Notes: generated by a model not told the origin, from the sequence alone. A stretch of DNA of 32,584 bases from Simkaniaceae bacterium (GCA_021734805.1 JAIPIG010000026.1:1-32584); one strand, 5' to 3'. Counted from the stretch's first letter, positions 7,181-16,502 are shown. Translations and numbers: made by a program.

Positions 7181-8721
7181 TTTAATCTTTTCTTTTTAGT
7201 GGAAAACAATTTTATAAAGGCTGCAAACATCACAAGTGCCGGGATAATTTCCACACGCCCAAGCCACATGAGGATAATAAAAATGCTCAGACAAGATCCG
7301 CTTAATTTTGGAGAGACGATATCCGTTGATAGTCCCACGTTGGACGTCGCCGATACGATTTCAAAAAAGGCATTAAATGCCTTTTCATGCGGCACATGAT
7401 AGGTAACAAAGAGCCAGCCAATCAAAATAGCGATCATCCATAGAAAAAAAAGGACACCCGCACCAAACAGCTTTCTCATTTGTTCGGAATTCATGACGAC
7501 CATTCCCGGCTCCTCCCCGGGCTTACTCGATTCAAAAAAGCGATCGACATTGCGACTGGATCTCACATCGAAAATAGCGCGGATCCGAATGGCCATTCCG
7601 GAGACAAGATTTAAAAATCGCTGAATTTTAATCCCACCCGCTGTTGAACCTGCAACCCCACCAATGATCATCCCCATCACCAGGAAAACTTTTAGCATGG
7701 GTGCATGCACGGCAATATTTTGCACGCTAAACCCCGAAGTCGTCATTGCAGAAACCCATGTAAAGATCGAATCGATATTGCTCCAACGATTAAGGGTGAT
7801 ATTGTCGATAAAAATGCACAATCCACTTCCTATAATGAACATCAATAGCAATGTGAGATTGGGGATGCTTTTCCATACCATACAAAACTTTCTTAGCTTT
7901 AATACTTGGTAATGAACAACAAAACTCATCGCACCACACAGCATAATGAAAAGCGCAGCGATTTTAATGGCAGTATTATAGCTAGCAAAACTGTCATCAG
8001 TTATCGTAAAACCACCTGTTGATATTCCCGTCATGCCGTGATTAATGGCATCCCATATGGGCATTCCACTGAAAAAAAATAGCATTATCGATACAATCGT
8101 ATAGAAAAGATACAGTCCCCAAATCGTGCGCGTTGTCTCTTTGATTGTTTTACCCATAACATCTGTTCTAGATTCGGCATAATAGAGTTGATACTTTGTT
8201 TTAGTCGCTTCAACAACAGATAAAATGAAAACAATGAGACCTACTCCCCCAACCCACTGCATGAGCGATCGCCACCAAATCACCGAATGGGAAAACTCAC
8301 TCGGTCTTTTAACCAAAGTAAGGCCTGAGGCCGTAAATCCGGAAAAAGCTTCAAAGAGCGCATTGATCGGTTTCATCAACGCCATTGAAGACTCTAAGTG
8401 AACCCCCATTTTAAAGCGCAGAGTCGCAATCCATATCAGGGGAATTGCTGCAAGAATGGGACAGAGTAGCCATGAGAGGGCTGCAATAGACATTGAGTCC
8501 CAAAGCGTTGATCGGCCATCTCCCTTACATAAATGATAAAGCAACTGACCCAGGCCAATTGAAATGAGAAACGTGGCCAAAAAAGGGAAGACGGCATATT
8601 CCTCATTGAATATCAATGCGACAATGATAGAGAGAAGTGCCATGATTCCGGGAACATGTAAAATCAGCCCTACATTGCCAACCACTCGTTTGAAATCGAC
8701 AACTTTAATTTGATGACGCAA
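7177..8721 (-). CDS. trkH: TrkH-family potassium uptake channel subunit
   Basis: This polytopic inner-membrane K+ translocation subunit belongs to the Trk/Ktr/HKT superfamily. The four pore-loop filters are recognisable: FSGFTASGLT, TGISTGGFT, AMTTSGFS and ATSNVGLST. GGVAGSTAGGIKIQR, typical of TrkH, lies after the third. The frame opens with TTG at 8742, but no Shine-Dalgarno fits that codon. TTG at 8721 has GGAGG (8727-8731) 5 nt upstream and is my preferred start, giving 514 residues beginning at LRHQIKVVDF. A TrkA/KtrA-type NAD-binding partner is expected from the family but is not in this window. The stop overlaps the start of the PAP2-like gene. Confidence 0.9.
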   Translation of the reverse strand: MRHQIKVVDFKRVVGNVGLILHVPGIMALLSIIVALIFNEEYAVFPFLATFLISIGLGQLLYHLCKGDGRSTLWDSMSIAALSWLLCPILAAIPLIWIATLRFKMGVHLESSMALMKPINALFEAFSGFTASGLTLVKRPSEFSHSVIWWRSLMQWVGGVGLIVFILSVVEATKTKYQLYYAESRTDVMGKTIKETTRTIWGLYLFYTIVSIMLFFFSGMPIWDAINHGMTGISTGGFTITDDSFASYNTAIKIAALFIMLCGAMSFVVHYQVLKLRKFCMVWKSIPNLTLLLMFIIGSGLCIFIDNITLNRWSNIDSIFTWVSAMTTSGFSVQNIAVHAPMLKVFLVMGMIIGGVAGSTAGGIKIQRFLNLVSGMAIRIRAIFDVRSSRNVDRFFESSKPGEEPGMVVMNSEQMRKLFGAGVLFFLWMIAILIGWLFVTYHVPHEKAFNAFFEIVSATSNVGLSTDIVSPKLSGSCLSIFIILMWLGRVEIIPALVMFAAFIKLFSTKKKRLK

Positions 8722-8726
8722 AGAAT

Positions 8727-8731
8727 CCTCC
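8727..8731 (-). promoter_or_regulatory. Shine-Dalgarno deciding the trkH start
   Basis: GGAGG on the minus strand lies 5 nt before TTG 8721 and inside the longer frame that opens at TTG 8742. It favours the shorter start. Confidence 0.5.
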
Positions 8732-8782
8732 AACCAGATCAACCCTTCAACTCATTTCGGTATATATACATAACGTCTATAT

Positions 8783-11413
8783 TCAACCAAGGGATTTCGA
8801 CAGCACTTCATAGACATTATTTGACAAGTTTTGAGTTGAGAGGATTCTCTCCATTTCCGTTTTCATCATCTGCTTATGCTGAGGAGCAAGTTTAGGGTAC
8901 TTTTTAAAGACCCCGCACATGCGTGCCGCTGAGTAAGCGTTGAGTTGATCGAGCCGAATCATTTGATCGGCATAAAATGAATAAACGGGTTGATCAAGGG
9001 AGTGAAAGCGAATATGGTTTTCAGAAAAAGCCCCCAAAAGAGCGCGTGTCAAATTGGGAACTTTGAGATCAAATGCGGGATGCGCCATTAACGTTTTCAC
9101 TCGATCAAACGTCATATCAAGCGGACTTGCCGCTTGGGCGCTAAACCATTTCATCATGACAAGCGCATCCTCTTTATATTGATCGTAAAACAACTCAATC
9201 GCCTGCTCGCGCTCAGCACATTCCACTTGGCACAAAAGACATAGCGCTCGGTATTGATCGGTCATATTATTTGTTTTTTTGAACTGCTCAAAGGTCATTT
9301 CAACAATCTCACCTTTTCCGAGCTTGAAAAGATAAGTGAGGCAACGATTCTTTAAGGCGCGGCGCCCCATCGACTCAGGATCGAGTTTAAACTCCCTCTC
9401 TTTATTGAGTTCATGATACAGCTCATTCCACTCAAACTCAAAAGCTCTCGCAATCTCAAGACCAAAAAACTCTCTAACCTCATAATTTGCCTCAAAGAGG
9501 TATTCACTTTGCCGCTGCATCAACGCAGACTCGCTCGGCAGGGCAAGGTATTTAGCTTTTAAAGCGTGATCTATGGTCTTATCTTTTAAAATTTGCCCTA
9601 AGACCGATAAATAGCCCGTGTCCACAGAAAGGCTTTGCTCAGACTGATATTTATCAATTTCTTGCAGCATTAACTGCGTTGCAATTTCTTGCCCCGATTC
9701 AAAACAGTTATAGGGATCTTTACTCTTTACCATTAAATGGAGATAGTCGTGTTTTTGAAAGGGCAGATGGGTAATAATCGGCGCAGAGAATCCCCTGTTA
9801 ATTGAAGGAATCGGTTCAGACTCTACGTTTGTAAATGTAAACGTTTGCTGAGGTTCTTTAATCGTTAAAATAATGTCTTTCCCTTCTTTTCTCCCTTCAT
9901 TGCTATGCACATCGAGCTCACCTTCGCCATCTAAACTGATAAGGGCTACTTTGAGAGGGAAATAAAAGGGGTTCATTGTCACGTCACAGACCATAGGATG
10001 GCACGATTGTGAGATTGTCAAATCAAACTCTTTTTGCTCTTCTCGATAGGTATATTCAACTCGAATTTCGGGAATACCATTTTGATGATACCAATAGCGA
10101 AATTGTTTTAAGTCATACCCGGAAGCAACCTCCATTGCCCCTATAAACTCCTCCGTTGTGACGGCCATTCCATCATATAGCTCAAAATACCGATCCATTC
10201 CGGAGCGGAACTTCTCCCAACCGATCAAAGTCAAAATCATCCGAATGACTTCTGCACCCTTTTCATATACGGTGCGCGTATAAAAATTGTTGATTTCGAT
10301 ATAGGATGTGGGTTGGATCGGGTGCGATGTCGGGCCCAAATCTTCCGGAAATTGTGTCTCTTTTAATGCGATCACATTTTCAATGCGCCTGAGTTCTTTG
10401 ACATTCATATCGCCTGAAAACTCTTCATCTCTAAAAACGGTCAGCCCTTCTTTGAGTGTCAATTGAAACCAATCCCTCAGCGTGACTCGATCTCCCGTCC
10501 AGTTATGGAAATATTCATGGGCAATGACGCGTTGTACATAAATAAAGTTCTCATCCGTAGAAGAGCTCGGATCGGTAAGGACTGCAATTGAATTAAAGAT
10601 ATTGAGCCCTTTGTTCTCCATCGCTCCCGCATTGAAAGAGGCAATCGCCACAATCATGTAAATATCGAGATCGTATTCAAGGCCAAATTTTTCTTCATCC
10701 CATCGCATCGCCTCTTTTAATGACTTCATTGCAAAAAGGCATTTTTCTTCATCACCATGATCGCAATAAAATTTAAGAGCGATTTCCCTCTTGGATAGCG
10801 TCGTATAAGTGTCTTCAACTAAGGCTAAATCACCGGCAACCAATGCAAACAAATAACACGGTTTAGCAAAGGGGTCTTGCCAAACGGTAAAGTGTTTTTT
10901 CTCATCGATATCCCCTTGTTCAATGAGATTGCCGTTAGAGAGTAAAATCGGATATTTCTCCTTATCGGCAATAATCTTCGTCGTATATTTCGCCATGACA
11001 TCGGGACGGTCAAGAAAATAGGTAATCCTTCGAAAACCCTCGGCTTCATTTTGCGTGCAAAAACAGCCATCGGACATATAAAGCCCTTCTAATGACGTAT
11101 TAGCCCTAGGATTAATCGCATTTTTAATTTCTAAAACAAAACTATCGGGAACATCAAAAATTCTCAGCTGATCCCCACTGACCTCATACCGAGAAGGGGG
11201 TAGGTTTTCTCCATCAATCGCAATATTTAATAGCTCGAGTTTTTTGCCGTTGAGTACGAAACAACGATCCTCTTGGACCTCCCGATTGCGATGCAACTTC
11301 ATTCTCGATTCGACAATCGTGCGCTCCTCTTCGAGCTCAAACGTCAATTCCACTTCTTTAATAAAATAAATTGGGGGCTTATAATCGGCTAAATACTTGA
11401 TCTGATGGCTCAT
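8783..11413 (-). CDS. pepN: Aminopeptidase N (M1 zinc metallopeptidase)
   Basis: This cytoplasmic M1-family enzyme releases N-terminal residues from peptides. The substrate-binding GAMEN motif is at residues 263-267. The zinc site HEYFH (299-303) is followed by the third ligand Glu 19 residues later (E322, in TLKEG), so the catalytic set is complete. After it come the Ig-like DUF3458 part and the C-terminal helical domain. The 876-residue length matches E. coli-type PepN (about 870). I chose ATG 11413 (MSHQIKYLADYKPP), which aligns with the family N terminus. The frame extends to 11476, but the additional 21 residues are not family-like. It is followed 61 bp later by trkH on the same strand. 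Confidence 0.95.
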   Translation of the reverse strand: MSHQIKYLADYKPPIYFIKEVELTFELEEERTIVESRMKLHRNREVQEDRCFVLNGKKLELLNIAIDGENLPPSRYEVSGDQLRIFDVPDSFVLEIKNAINPRANTSLEGLYMSDGCFCTQNEAEGFRRITYFLDRPDVMAKYTTKIIADKEKYPILLSNGNLIEQGDIDEKKHFTVWQDPFAKPCYLFALVAGDLALVEDTYTTLSKREIALKFYCDHGDEEKCLFAMKSLKEAMRWDEEKFGLEYDLDIYMIVAIASFNAGAMENKGLNIFNSIAVLTDPSSSTDENFIYVQRVIAHEYFHNWTGDRVTLRDWFQLTLKEGLTVFRDEEFSGDMNVKELRRIENVIALKETQFPEDLGPTSHPIQPTSYIEINNFYTRTVYEKGAEVIRMILTLIGWEKFRSGMDRYFELYDGMAVTTEEFIGAMEVASGYDLKQFRYWYHQNGIPEIRVEYTYREEQKEFDLTISQSCHPMVCDVTMNPFYFPLKVALISLDGEGELDVHSNEGRKEGKDIILTIKEPQQTFTFTNVESEPIPSINRGFSAPIITHLPFQKHDYLHLMVKSKDPYNCFESGQEIATQLMLQEIDKYQSEQSLSVDTGYLSVLGQILKDKTIDHALKAKYLALPSESALMQRQSEYLFEANYEVREFFGLEIARAFEFEWNELYHELNKEREFKLDPESMGRRALKNRCLTYLFKLGKGEIVEMTFEQFKKTNNMTDQYRALCLLCQVECAEREQAIELFYDQYKEDALVMMKWFSAQAASPLDMTFDRVKTLMAHPAFDLKVPNLTRALLGAFSENHIRFHSLDQPVYSFYADQMIRLDQLNAYSAARMCGVFKKYPKLAPQHKQMMKTEMERILSTQNLSNNVYEVLSKSLG

Positions 11414-11524
11414 ACACTCAATTACATATAAGGGTTTAGAAAACTGCAATATACACACCAATCTTATTTTTAGCATGGAAAATGAGCAGTTGTGTTATTA
11501 ACCTATTAAAAAGAGGTGCGTATC

Positions 11525-11671
11525 ATGGGATATTTAGGATGTATATTTAGTCAGATTTTTCATTCGGCTGCGATCCTCAAAGGATCCATTGGCTTTATCG
11601 TGTTTGTCGCTATTTTATTTTTGATCGATCGCCTCATCGATTATATTTCACTCAAAAAGAAAAAATCTTAA
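11525..11671 (+). CDS. 48-residue single-span membrane peptide
   Basis: A short frame starts at ATG 11525 with AGAGGTG (11512-11518) at proper distance. The product begins MGYLGCIFSQIF, has one hydrophobic helix (about residues 20-35, SIGFIVFVAILFLI), and ends in a Lys-rich tail (SLKKKKS). This gives an N-out/C-in small membrane protein by the positive-inside rule. I know no family for it. It lies divergently from pepN and 100 bp before the next gene, which has its own promoter. The good ribosome site, helix and charged end make it a likely real gene. Confidence 0.55.
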   Translation: MGYLGCIFSQIFHSAAILKGSIGFIVFVAILFLIDRLIDYISLKKKKS

Positions 11672-11709
11672 GCACCTGATAATCAATCGGTTACTAAACC
11701 ACTTAATGT

Positions 11710-11738
11710 TTGTTTTTATCTCTTAAAAAGGATATAAT
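11710..11738 (+). promoter_or_regulatory. Sigma-70-type promoter of secreted PCS-like gene
   Basis: TTGTTT (11710-11715), a 17-bp spacer and a perfect TATAAT (11733-11738) lie 33 bp before ATG 11772. GAGGGA at 11763-11768 is the ribosome site. Confidence 0.55.
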
Positions 11739-11771
11739 ATCCCTTTAACAAACAAATATTTTGAGGGAAAA

Positions 11772-12446
11772 ATGAGTTCTAAACTTAAACAAATCTTGAT
11801 TGCAACAATGCTCTTGTGCGCTCCTTTTGCAGCATACGGAGCTTCAAAAGCCATTGAAAACAAGCCTCTTACAGAGCAAGCACAAACGCCTTATAATCAA
11901 CTACAAGAGCTTGATCAGCACTATGTAGCTCAGGCTAAGGATCATTATGATGCCGTTGCAAGCGGCGTTATCACAACTAATACTCTTTTAGCTGCCGAAA
12001 CGGCCCAAACACAAGAGACTTTTTTCAATGAAAAAATGAAAGGGATTCTTGAACCGGCCATTGTTGCAGCGCGTGGAATGGAACTCGACGAACTCAAACC
12101 GGCACTTCAAGCTCAAGGATTAAAGGCTTCGATTCACTACGCGACAACAGTGACAAACGAAGAGCTGAGCGCCATTATTCTTGATGTCGTTTCTAGCCCT
12201 GAACAAGTCATGATCGTTCAATACGATCAATCATTTGTGAGTATGCACGATGGGGTGACTTACGGAATTGTCGCCGACTATGATGTCAAAGCCCAAAAGG
12301 TTCTAATCATGAACGTCAACCCGGCTCAGAAAAAACTCAACTGGATCAAAGTCGATCAATTTCTGAAAGGAATGAAAGCTTTAAACCAAGACCATTGCCC
12401 AAGAGGATTTATTATTGTTTCTAAACCTGTTTTAGATGTGGGCTAA
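11772..12446 (+). CDS. Secreted phytochelatin-synthase-like protein, probable pseudoenzyme
   Basis: The 224-residue protein has a clear signal peptide (hydrophobic 8-20, cleavage near AYG-AS at 23-24), so it is exported. Residues 45-218 follow the layout of the phytochelatin synthase papain-like family: an ETFFNEK segment, then RGMELDELKPALQAQGLKA, EELSAIILDV, a VMIVQYDQS strand, the ADYDVKAQKVLIMNVNP strand pair, then W.KVDQFLKGM and RGFIIVSKP. The catalytic positions do not fit: the family Y-C-G becomes Y59-D60-A61, the GHFSP His is V162, and the Asp of LDV is N181. It may bind a peptide or a metal thiolate without catalysis. The family call rests on by-eye alignment from memory. The last 4 nt overlap the convergent MFS gene. 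Confidence 0.6.
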   Translation: MSSKLKQILIATMLLCAPFAAYGASKAIENKPLTEQAQTPYNQLQELDQHYVAQAKDHYDAVASGVITTNTLLAAETAQTQETFFNEKMKGILEPAIVAARGMELDELKPALQAQGLKASIHYATTVTNEELSAIILDVVSSPEQVMIVQYDQSFVSMHDGVTYGIVADYDVKAQKVLIMNVNPAQKKLNWIKVDQFLKGMKALNQDHCPRGFIIVSKPVLDVG

Positions 12447-13753
12447 GGGAATGGGTCGGGCGAGGAGTGCCCGCCTTTTCTATAAGTCTCTTTGATAAAG
12501 AAAATCAATCCAATGGATATGATCAAATAAACCGGCAAAGCAATCAGTGACTGGCGGTAGCCCACATCGGTGAAAATACGCGCCCCATTGACGAGAGTTC
12601 CAACCCATCCCAAATCGAGAAAAAAACCAATCATCGGATCGGAAAAAGCTCCAAAGAATGCATCAAATGAATTCATAAATCCAACCGCCGTTGCTGCCAT
12701 AATGGGGCGGTGAAGCTCACGTATCATAGTAAAGCAGACAAGAAAACAACTCATCGACACCCCAAATAAAAAGAGAAGTCCACTCAACACTCCCCATCCC
12801 AAATTTGGAACATATAAAATGATGGTCAGCGATACAAGAGCAACTATTGTTCCATAGAGCATCACGTTTTTGCGCGATTTAATGCGATCTGAAAACCAAC
12901 CGGATATAGGAGCTCCTAGAGCAAACCCAAGAAAAATGAGTGAAACAAGCCGAGCTGCTTGCGTATGAGATGTAGCATATGAGGCCATGAAAAACGGAAC
13001 CCCCCACAATCCCCCGAATACTGATACGGGCGCGAACGCAAGTCCACTGTAAATTGACAAAATCCATGACTGGCGCGAGGTTACAATAGATGACAAAATT
13101 GTTTTAAATCGTGTGGGATGTTTCTTGTGATGGTGCGCGCGTACCGGATCGTGATGATCTCTGACAAAAACCCAAAAAATACCTGATAAAATAATGCCGA
13201 ATATAGAAAAGGAGCTGAAAGCTTCTCTCCACCCCATTGCCTCAATATAAGCGGCAAGAGGTGCTTGTCCTCCCACGGCTCCGAGCATTCCTACTGTCAT
13301 CATAAGTCCGGCCATGGTGGCAAAACGAGAATGAGGAAACCAATTAGCGATGAGCTTTAAACAATTAATCACAGCGAAGGAAGCTCCGATTCCGGTTAAA
13401 AACCGCCCCACCATAGCTGCAAAAAATGTGTGTGCCATTCCAAAGAGCAATGAACCTATAGCGCAACAAAGAATAGCTACCGTCGTCATTAACCTCGGCC
13501 CAATCCGGTCAATGAGCAGCCCTGCGGGGATCTGCATTAATAAATAGGCATAAAAGTAAGCGGCTGCAAGTGTCCCTAGTTTTGCTCCATCTATTTGAAA
13601 TGCCGTCATGAGATGCTGCGTCATAACGCTTGGAGAAACCTCAATCACATATTTATAAAACAAAAAAATAGCGCTAAGGCTCCAAATCACCCAAGCGTGC
13701 ATGATGCGTTCGTGTGAGATTGCTTTCGTTTCTCTGGCCGGTGTTTTCGGCAT
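12443..13753 (-). CDS. MFS transporter
   Basis: This 436-residue, roughly 12-TM major facilitator moves an unknown small solute across the inner membrane. The loop 2-3 motif A is present as GLLIDRIGPRL, and its second-half equivalent as GWFSDRIKSRKN. A His/Lys-rich central loop (DHHDPVRAHHHKKH) separates the two six-helix halves. The substrate cannot be told. ATG 13753 has AGGAGAG just upstream, so this start is well supported even though it lies 80 nt inside the preceding asd frame. A later Met at 13702 would reduce the overlap to 29 nt but has no better site. Confidence 0.85.
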   Translation of the reverse strand: MPKTPARETKAISHERIMHAWVIWSLSAIFLFYKYVIEVSPSVMTQHLMTAFQIDGAKLGTLAAAYFYAYLLMQIPAGLLIDRIGPRLMTTVAILCCAIGSLLFGMAHTFFAAMVGRFLTGIGASFAVINCLKLIANWFPHSRFATMAGLMMTVGMLGAVGGQAPLAAYIEAMGWREAFSSFSIFGIILSGIFWVFVRDHHDPVRAHHHKKHPTRFKTILSSIVTSRQSWILSIYSGLAFAPVSVFGGLWGVPFFMASYATSHTQAARLVSLIFLGFALGAPISGWFSDRIKSRKNVMLYGTIVALVSLTIILYVPNLGWGVLSGLLFLFGVSMSCFLVCFTMIRELHRPIMAATAVGFMNSFDAFFGAFSDPMIGFFLDLGWVGTLVNGARIFTDVGYRQSLIALPVYLIISIGLIFFIKETYRKGGHSSPDPFP

Positions 13754-14696
13754 ATTCTCTCCTCATACTCATAAGTGCCTCGGCGATCAGGACCGATGTG
13801 CCTGCAGCGCCTTGAATCAAATTATGCGAGAGGAGAATAAACTTGCAATCGAAATTCGAACATTTTCTCAACCTTCCAATACTCACTCGCATCCCACGAT
13901 CAAGCTCGACATGCCTTTGAGGCTGTGGATCATCAACACCTTGTAAATAGCGTATTGGATTTTTTGGCGCACTGAAAAGTTGTTGTGAAAACCCCTTATA
14001 GCTATTCCATGCATGGATGATGGCATCGAGAGAGACACTCCTTTTGAGCTTGAGCGCAACCGATGCCATATGACCATGCTTGACGGGAACCCGCATCGCC
14101 GTAGCAGATATGGGGAAAGAGGTCTTTAAGATTTTTAAAGGCTCCATTTCAATTTTTTCTTCTTCCCCTTGAATATGCGGAATCACATTCCCCAAAATAT
14201 CTAGCGAAGCGACACCCGGATAACCGGCGCCTGATATTGCCTGTAGCGTTGTCACATGAACCGCATCGATCCCGAAGTGATCATGCAAGGGCTTTAGAGC
14301 AACTGTCAACCCTGCCACAACACAATTCGGAACACATACAATCCCCCTTGTTATATCCAAAAGCGCCTCGGGATTGACATCAGGCAAAACAAGAGGAACC
14401 CCTTCTTGCATTCGATGGCATTGTGCATTGGATATGACTAGGCACCCCTTTTCAGCAAGCATTGGCTCAATATATTGTGCAGCTCTATTCGGCAAGGCAG
14501 ATAAAACAAGGCTTTCATCAGCCACACTCTGAATAGACTCAAACAATAAACCAATACCGATACATTCTGACCCTACACGCTCTTCACGAGCGCATACTTG
14601 CTTGACATAAAAACGGGGATGCTCCTTTAACAGTGCAATCATCTGTTGACCTACAAGCCCCGAAGCACCTAATACAACAACACCAATGCGATCCAA
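13674..14696 (-). CDS. asd: Aspartate-semialdehyde dehydrogenase
   Basis: This NADP-dependent enzyme makes aspartate semialdehyde from aspartyl phosphate, on the way to lysine/diaminopimelate and threonine. The Rossmann motif GASGLVGQ is at 10-17, the catalytic Cys125 sits in VPNCVVAG, and R202 and H209 lie in MRVPVKHGHM. The LQAISGAGYPGV..LDILGNVIPHI signature shows the archaeal/yeast-type branch, which chlamydiae also use. The start is TTG 14696 (AGGG upstream); no ATG fits. The C-terminal about 20 residues (after LIAEALMSMRREYA) look like a readthrough tail that overlaps the MFS gene by 80 nt. The usual lysC and dap partners are not adjacent. Confidence 0.9.
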   Translation of the reverse strand: MDRIGVVVLGASGLVGQQMIALLKEHPRFYVKQVCAREERVGSECIGIGLLFESIQSVADESLVLSALPNRAAQYIEPMLAEKGCLVISNAQCHRMQEGVPLVLPDVNPEALLDITRGIVCVPNCVVAGLTVALKPLHDHFGIDAVHVTTLQAISGAGYPGVASLDILGNVIPHIQGEEEKIEMEPLKILKTSFPISATAMRVPVKHGHMASVALKLKRSVSLDAIIHAWNSYKGFSQQLFSAPKNPIRYLQGVDDPQPQRHVELDRGMRVSIGRLRKCSNFDCKFILLSHNLIQGAAGTSVLIAEALMSMRREYAENTGQRNESNLTRTHHARLGDLEP

Positions 14697-14714
14697 TGCT
14701 AGCCCTAAAAAACG

Positions 14715-14743
14715 TTTAAATTAATCGCATAAACGTATATCAT
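14715..14743 (+). promoter_or_regulatory. Possible promoter of receiver-domain gene
   Basis: TTTAAA (14715-14720), a 17-bp spacer and TATCAT (14738-14743) lie 31 bp before ATG 14775, in the short divergent spacer with asd. It is a moderate match only. Confidence 0.35.
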
Positions 14744-14774
14744 ACGGGCGCTATTTAGAAAATAGGTGATTTAT

Positions 14775-16502
14775 ATGTGCTTTTTAAGCTGTTGTCATAA
14801 CACTAGCACCTGTGTTTTGAGCCTAGCTGATGCCTTTATGGCAGATGATGCTTACAATATAAGGCTCTTCACAGATTCTTCAGGCAGAATCATCAAAATA
14901 TCACGGGCAGCGCATTTAATTTTTAGACCCGATCAACTGGCTCATGACTCAGATGTGGGAGAACAAACAACAGCACTTGTTCGCGCTTTTATTACAAACC
15001 AAACCTCCCTTTCTAAACGCTCTTCCATTTCTTCCATTGCCTCATTTACGGAATGTACTCAGGATATTTTAGTCAAAGTCCGTGGTGTTGATTCTCTTTT
15101 TCAGTCTTTTATCAAAGAGGTGTTTCTCGATAAAAGATCAGCCCCCCACTATCTTGTTACGCTCAAAGAAAAGGAATTTACATTAATTGCCTCTGCAGCA
15201 AAAGATGTAGAACCAAAAGCCCATAGTGGAGCCGGTGTATCTGATGCCCCGGCTACAAAAGAGATGTCTACTGAGGAGGATCGCTCGGAGCTCATTTCCA
15301 GACATAGCGCCCACCTAAGCGGTAATGCCCTTACAGCAGCCTTAAGCGCCCTAGGCTCTAAAGAAGATGTAGCATTATTTCACAGCGCAATAACGCACAG
15401 ACTAGTGCAGCTCAATGCATTATTAACCGGTAATGGGACGTTTAAAAAAGACAAAACTTCAAAAAAAGATCTTAAAGACGCGCTTCATGATGCACTGTCT
15501 CTATGGCAGCGCTTAGACCCATCGGTTGAAATTCCCTCCAAAGGAGAGAGAAGGGATGCACGTCATTTTTATACATTTCCATTTACGCCCTACCTTCATG
15601 CCATTGAGGCGCTTTTCCTTTATTGTTTAGGCCCTTCTTTTCAAGATTACTCACTTACAGTCACACTAAATTTTGAGTTGGACCGGATTCACGCACATTT
15701 CAGTATTGCCCCTTCAGAAAGCGCTAATGAATTAGTTCTTGCAGATGGTTCAACAGAGACTTCTTCGCATAGGGCTATCGCTGCACCGGGCGATGCCGAA
15801 CCCGCATTCACTACCCTAACAGATATAGAAGACAGCGCTCTTGCTAAAAAACCATTTGACTCACATTCAGATACCACCCCTTCTTTATTCAAAAACATTC
15901 AAACTTTTCTTGCGATCACTGAAATTGAAAAAAAATATGCAATTCATTTTAGAGCAGACAAGATAGGCCCCCGACTTGAACTGAAACTAAGCGCCCCTTC
16001 GATCTGTGAACACGCTTCAAGAGCGCCTCGACCAACCCAATCCGCTTCATCCACCGACTCGATTTCAAAACGCCCCGAACTGAAAATCCTTCACGTTGAA
16101 GATGAAGCACCTATTTCAGAAGTCATGAAAAGAATGCTTGAAATCATCAAATCTTATCCCACTGTTTACACCACCTGCACAACAGGAGAAGAGGCTATAG
16201 ATCTCTGTAAAAAACGCCCCTTTGATTGTATTTTCATGGATATCTCTTTAGAAGGTAAATTAGATGGCGTTGAAACAGCCGAAGAGATTCTTAAAGGTAG
16301 CCCCGAGACCATCATCTTCCCATGCACCTCTGAAGTCTCTCCAACCTCTCGCACAAAATATAAAAATGCCGGCATGCAACGCCCAATTGGAAAGCCTTTC
16401 ACCCGATTGATCATAGAAGCATCGCTAGAAAAGACACATGAATTGATGTTAGCTCGATTGAACACATCAACCTCTGTCACTTCAAGTTTAGTGCTCTGTT
16501 AA
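14775..16502 (+). CDS. Receiver-domain protein with degenerate sensor-like body
   Basis: The C-terminal about 120 residues are a response-regulator receiver domain. The acidic pair E442-D443 (HVEDE), phospho-acceptor D489 (FMDISL), T518 (PCTSE) and K540 (IGKPF) are all present, so it should accept phosphate. The rest is unusual. Residues about 25-75 have a PAS-like start (RLFTDSSGRIIKISRAA). Residues about 170-310 suggest a histidine-kinase core (ELISRHSAHLSGNALTAAL; PYLHAIEALFLYCLG), but no proper H-box, N-box or G-box is seen. No DNA-binding output domain is present. The frame opens at GTG 14766; ATG 14775 fits the AGGTGA at 14764-14769 and is preferred (575 residues). The stop overlaps the convergent gene by 4 nt. 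Confidence 0.75.
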   Translation: MCFLSCCHNTSTCVLSLADAFMADDAYNIRLFTDSSGRIIKISRAAHLIFRPDQLAHDSDVGEQTTALVRAFITNQTSLSKRSSISSIASFTECTQDILVKVRGVDSLFQSFIKEVFLDKRSAPHYLVTLKEKEFTLIASAAKDVEPKAHSGAGVSDAPATKEMSTEEDRSELISRHSAHLSGNALTAALSALGSKEDVALFHSAITHRLVQLNALLTGNGTFKKDKTSKKDLKDALHDALSLWQRLDPSVEIPSKGERRDARHFYTFPFTPYLHAIEALFLYCLGPSFQDYSLTVTLNFELDRIHAHFSIAPSESANELVLADGSTETSSHRAIAAPGDAEPAFTTLTDIEDSALAKKPFDSHSDTTPSLFKNIQTFLAITEIEKKYAIHFRADKIGPRLELKLSAPSICEHASRAPRPTQSASSTDSISKRPELKILHVEDEAPISEVMKRMLEIIKSYPTVYTTCTTGEEAIDLCKKRPFDCIFMDISLEGKLDGVETAEEILKGSPETIIFPCTSEVSPTSRTKYKNAGMQRPIGKPFTRLIIEASLEKTHELMLARLNTSTSVTSSLVLC

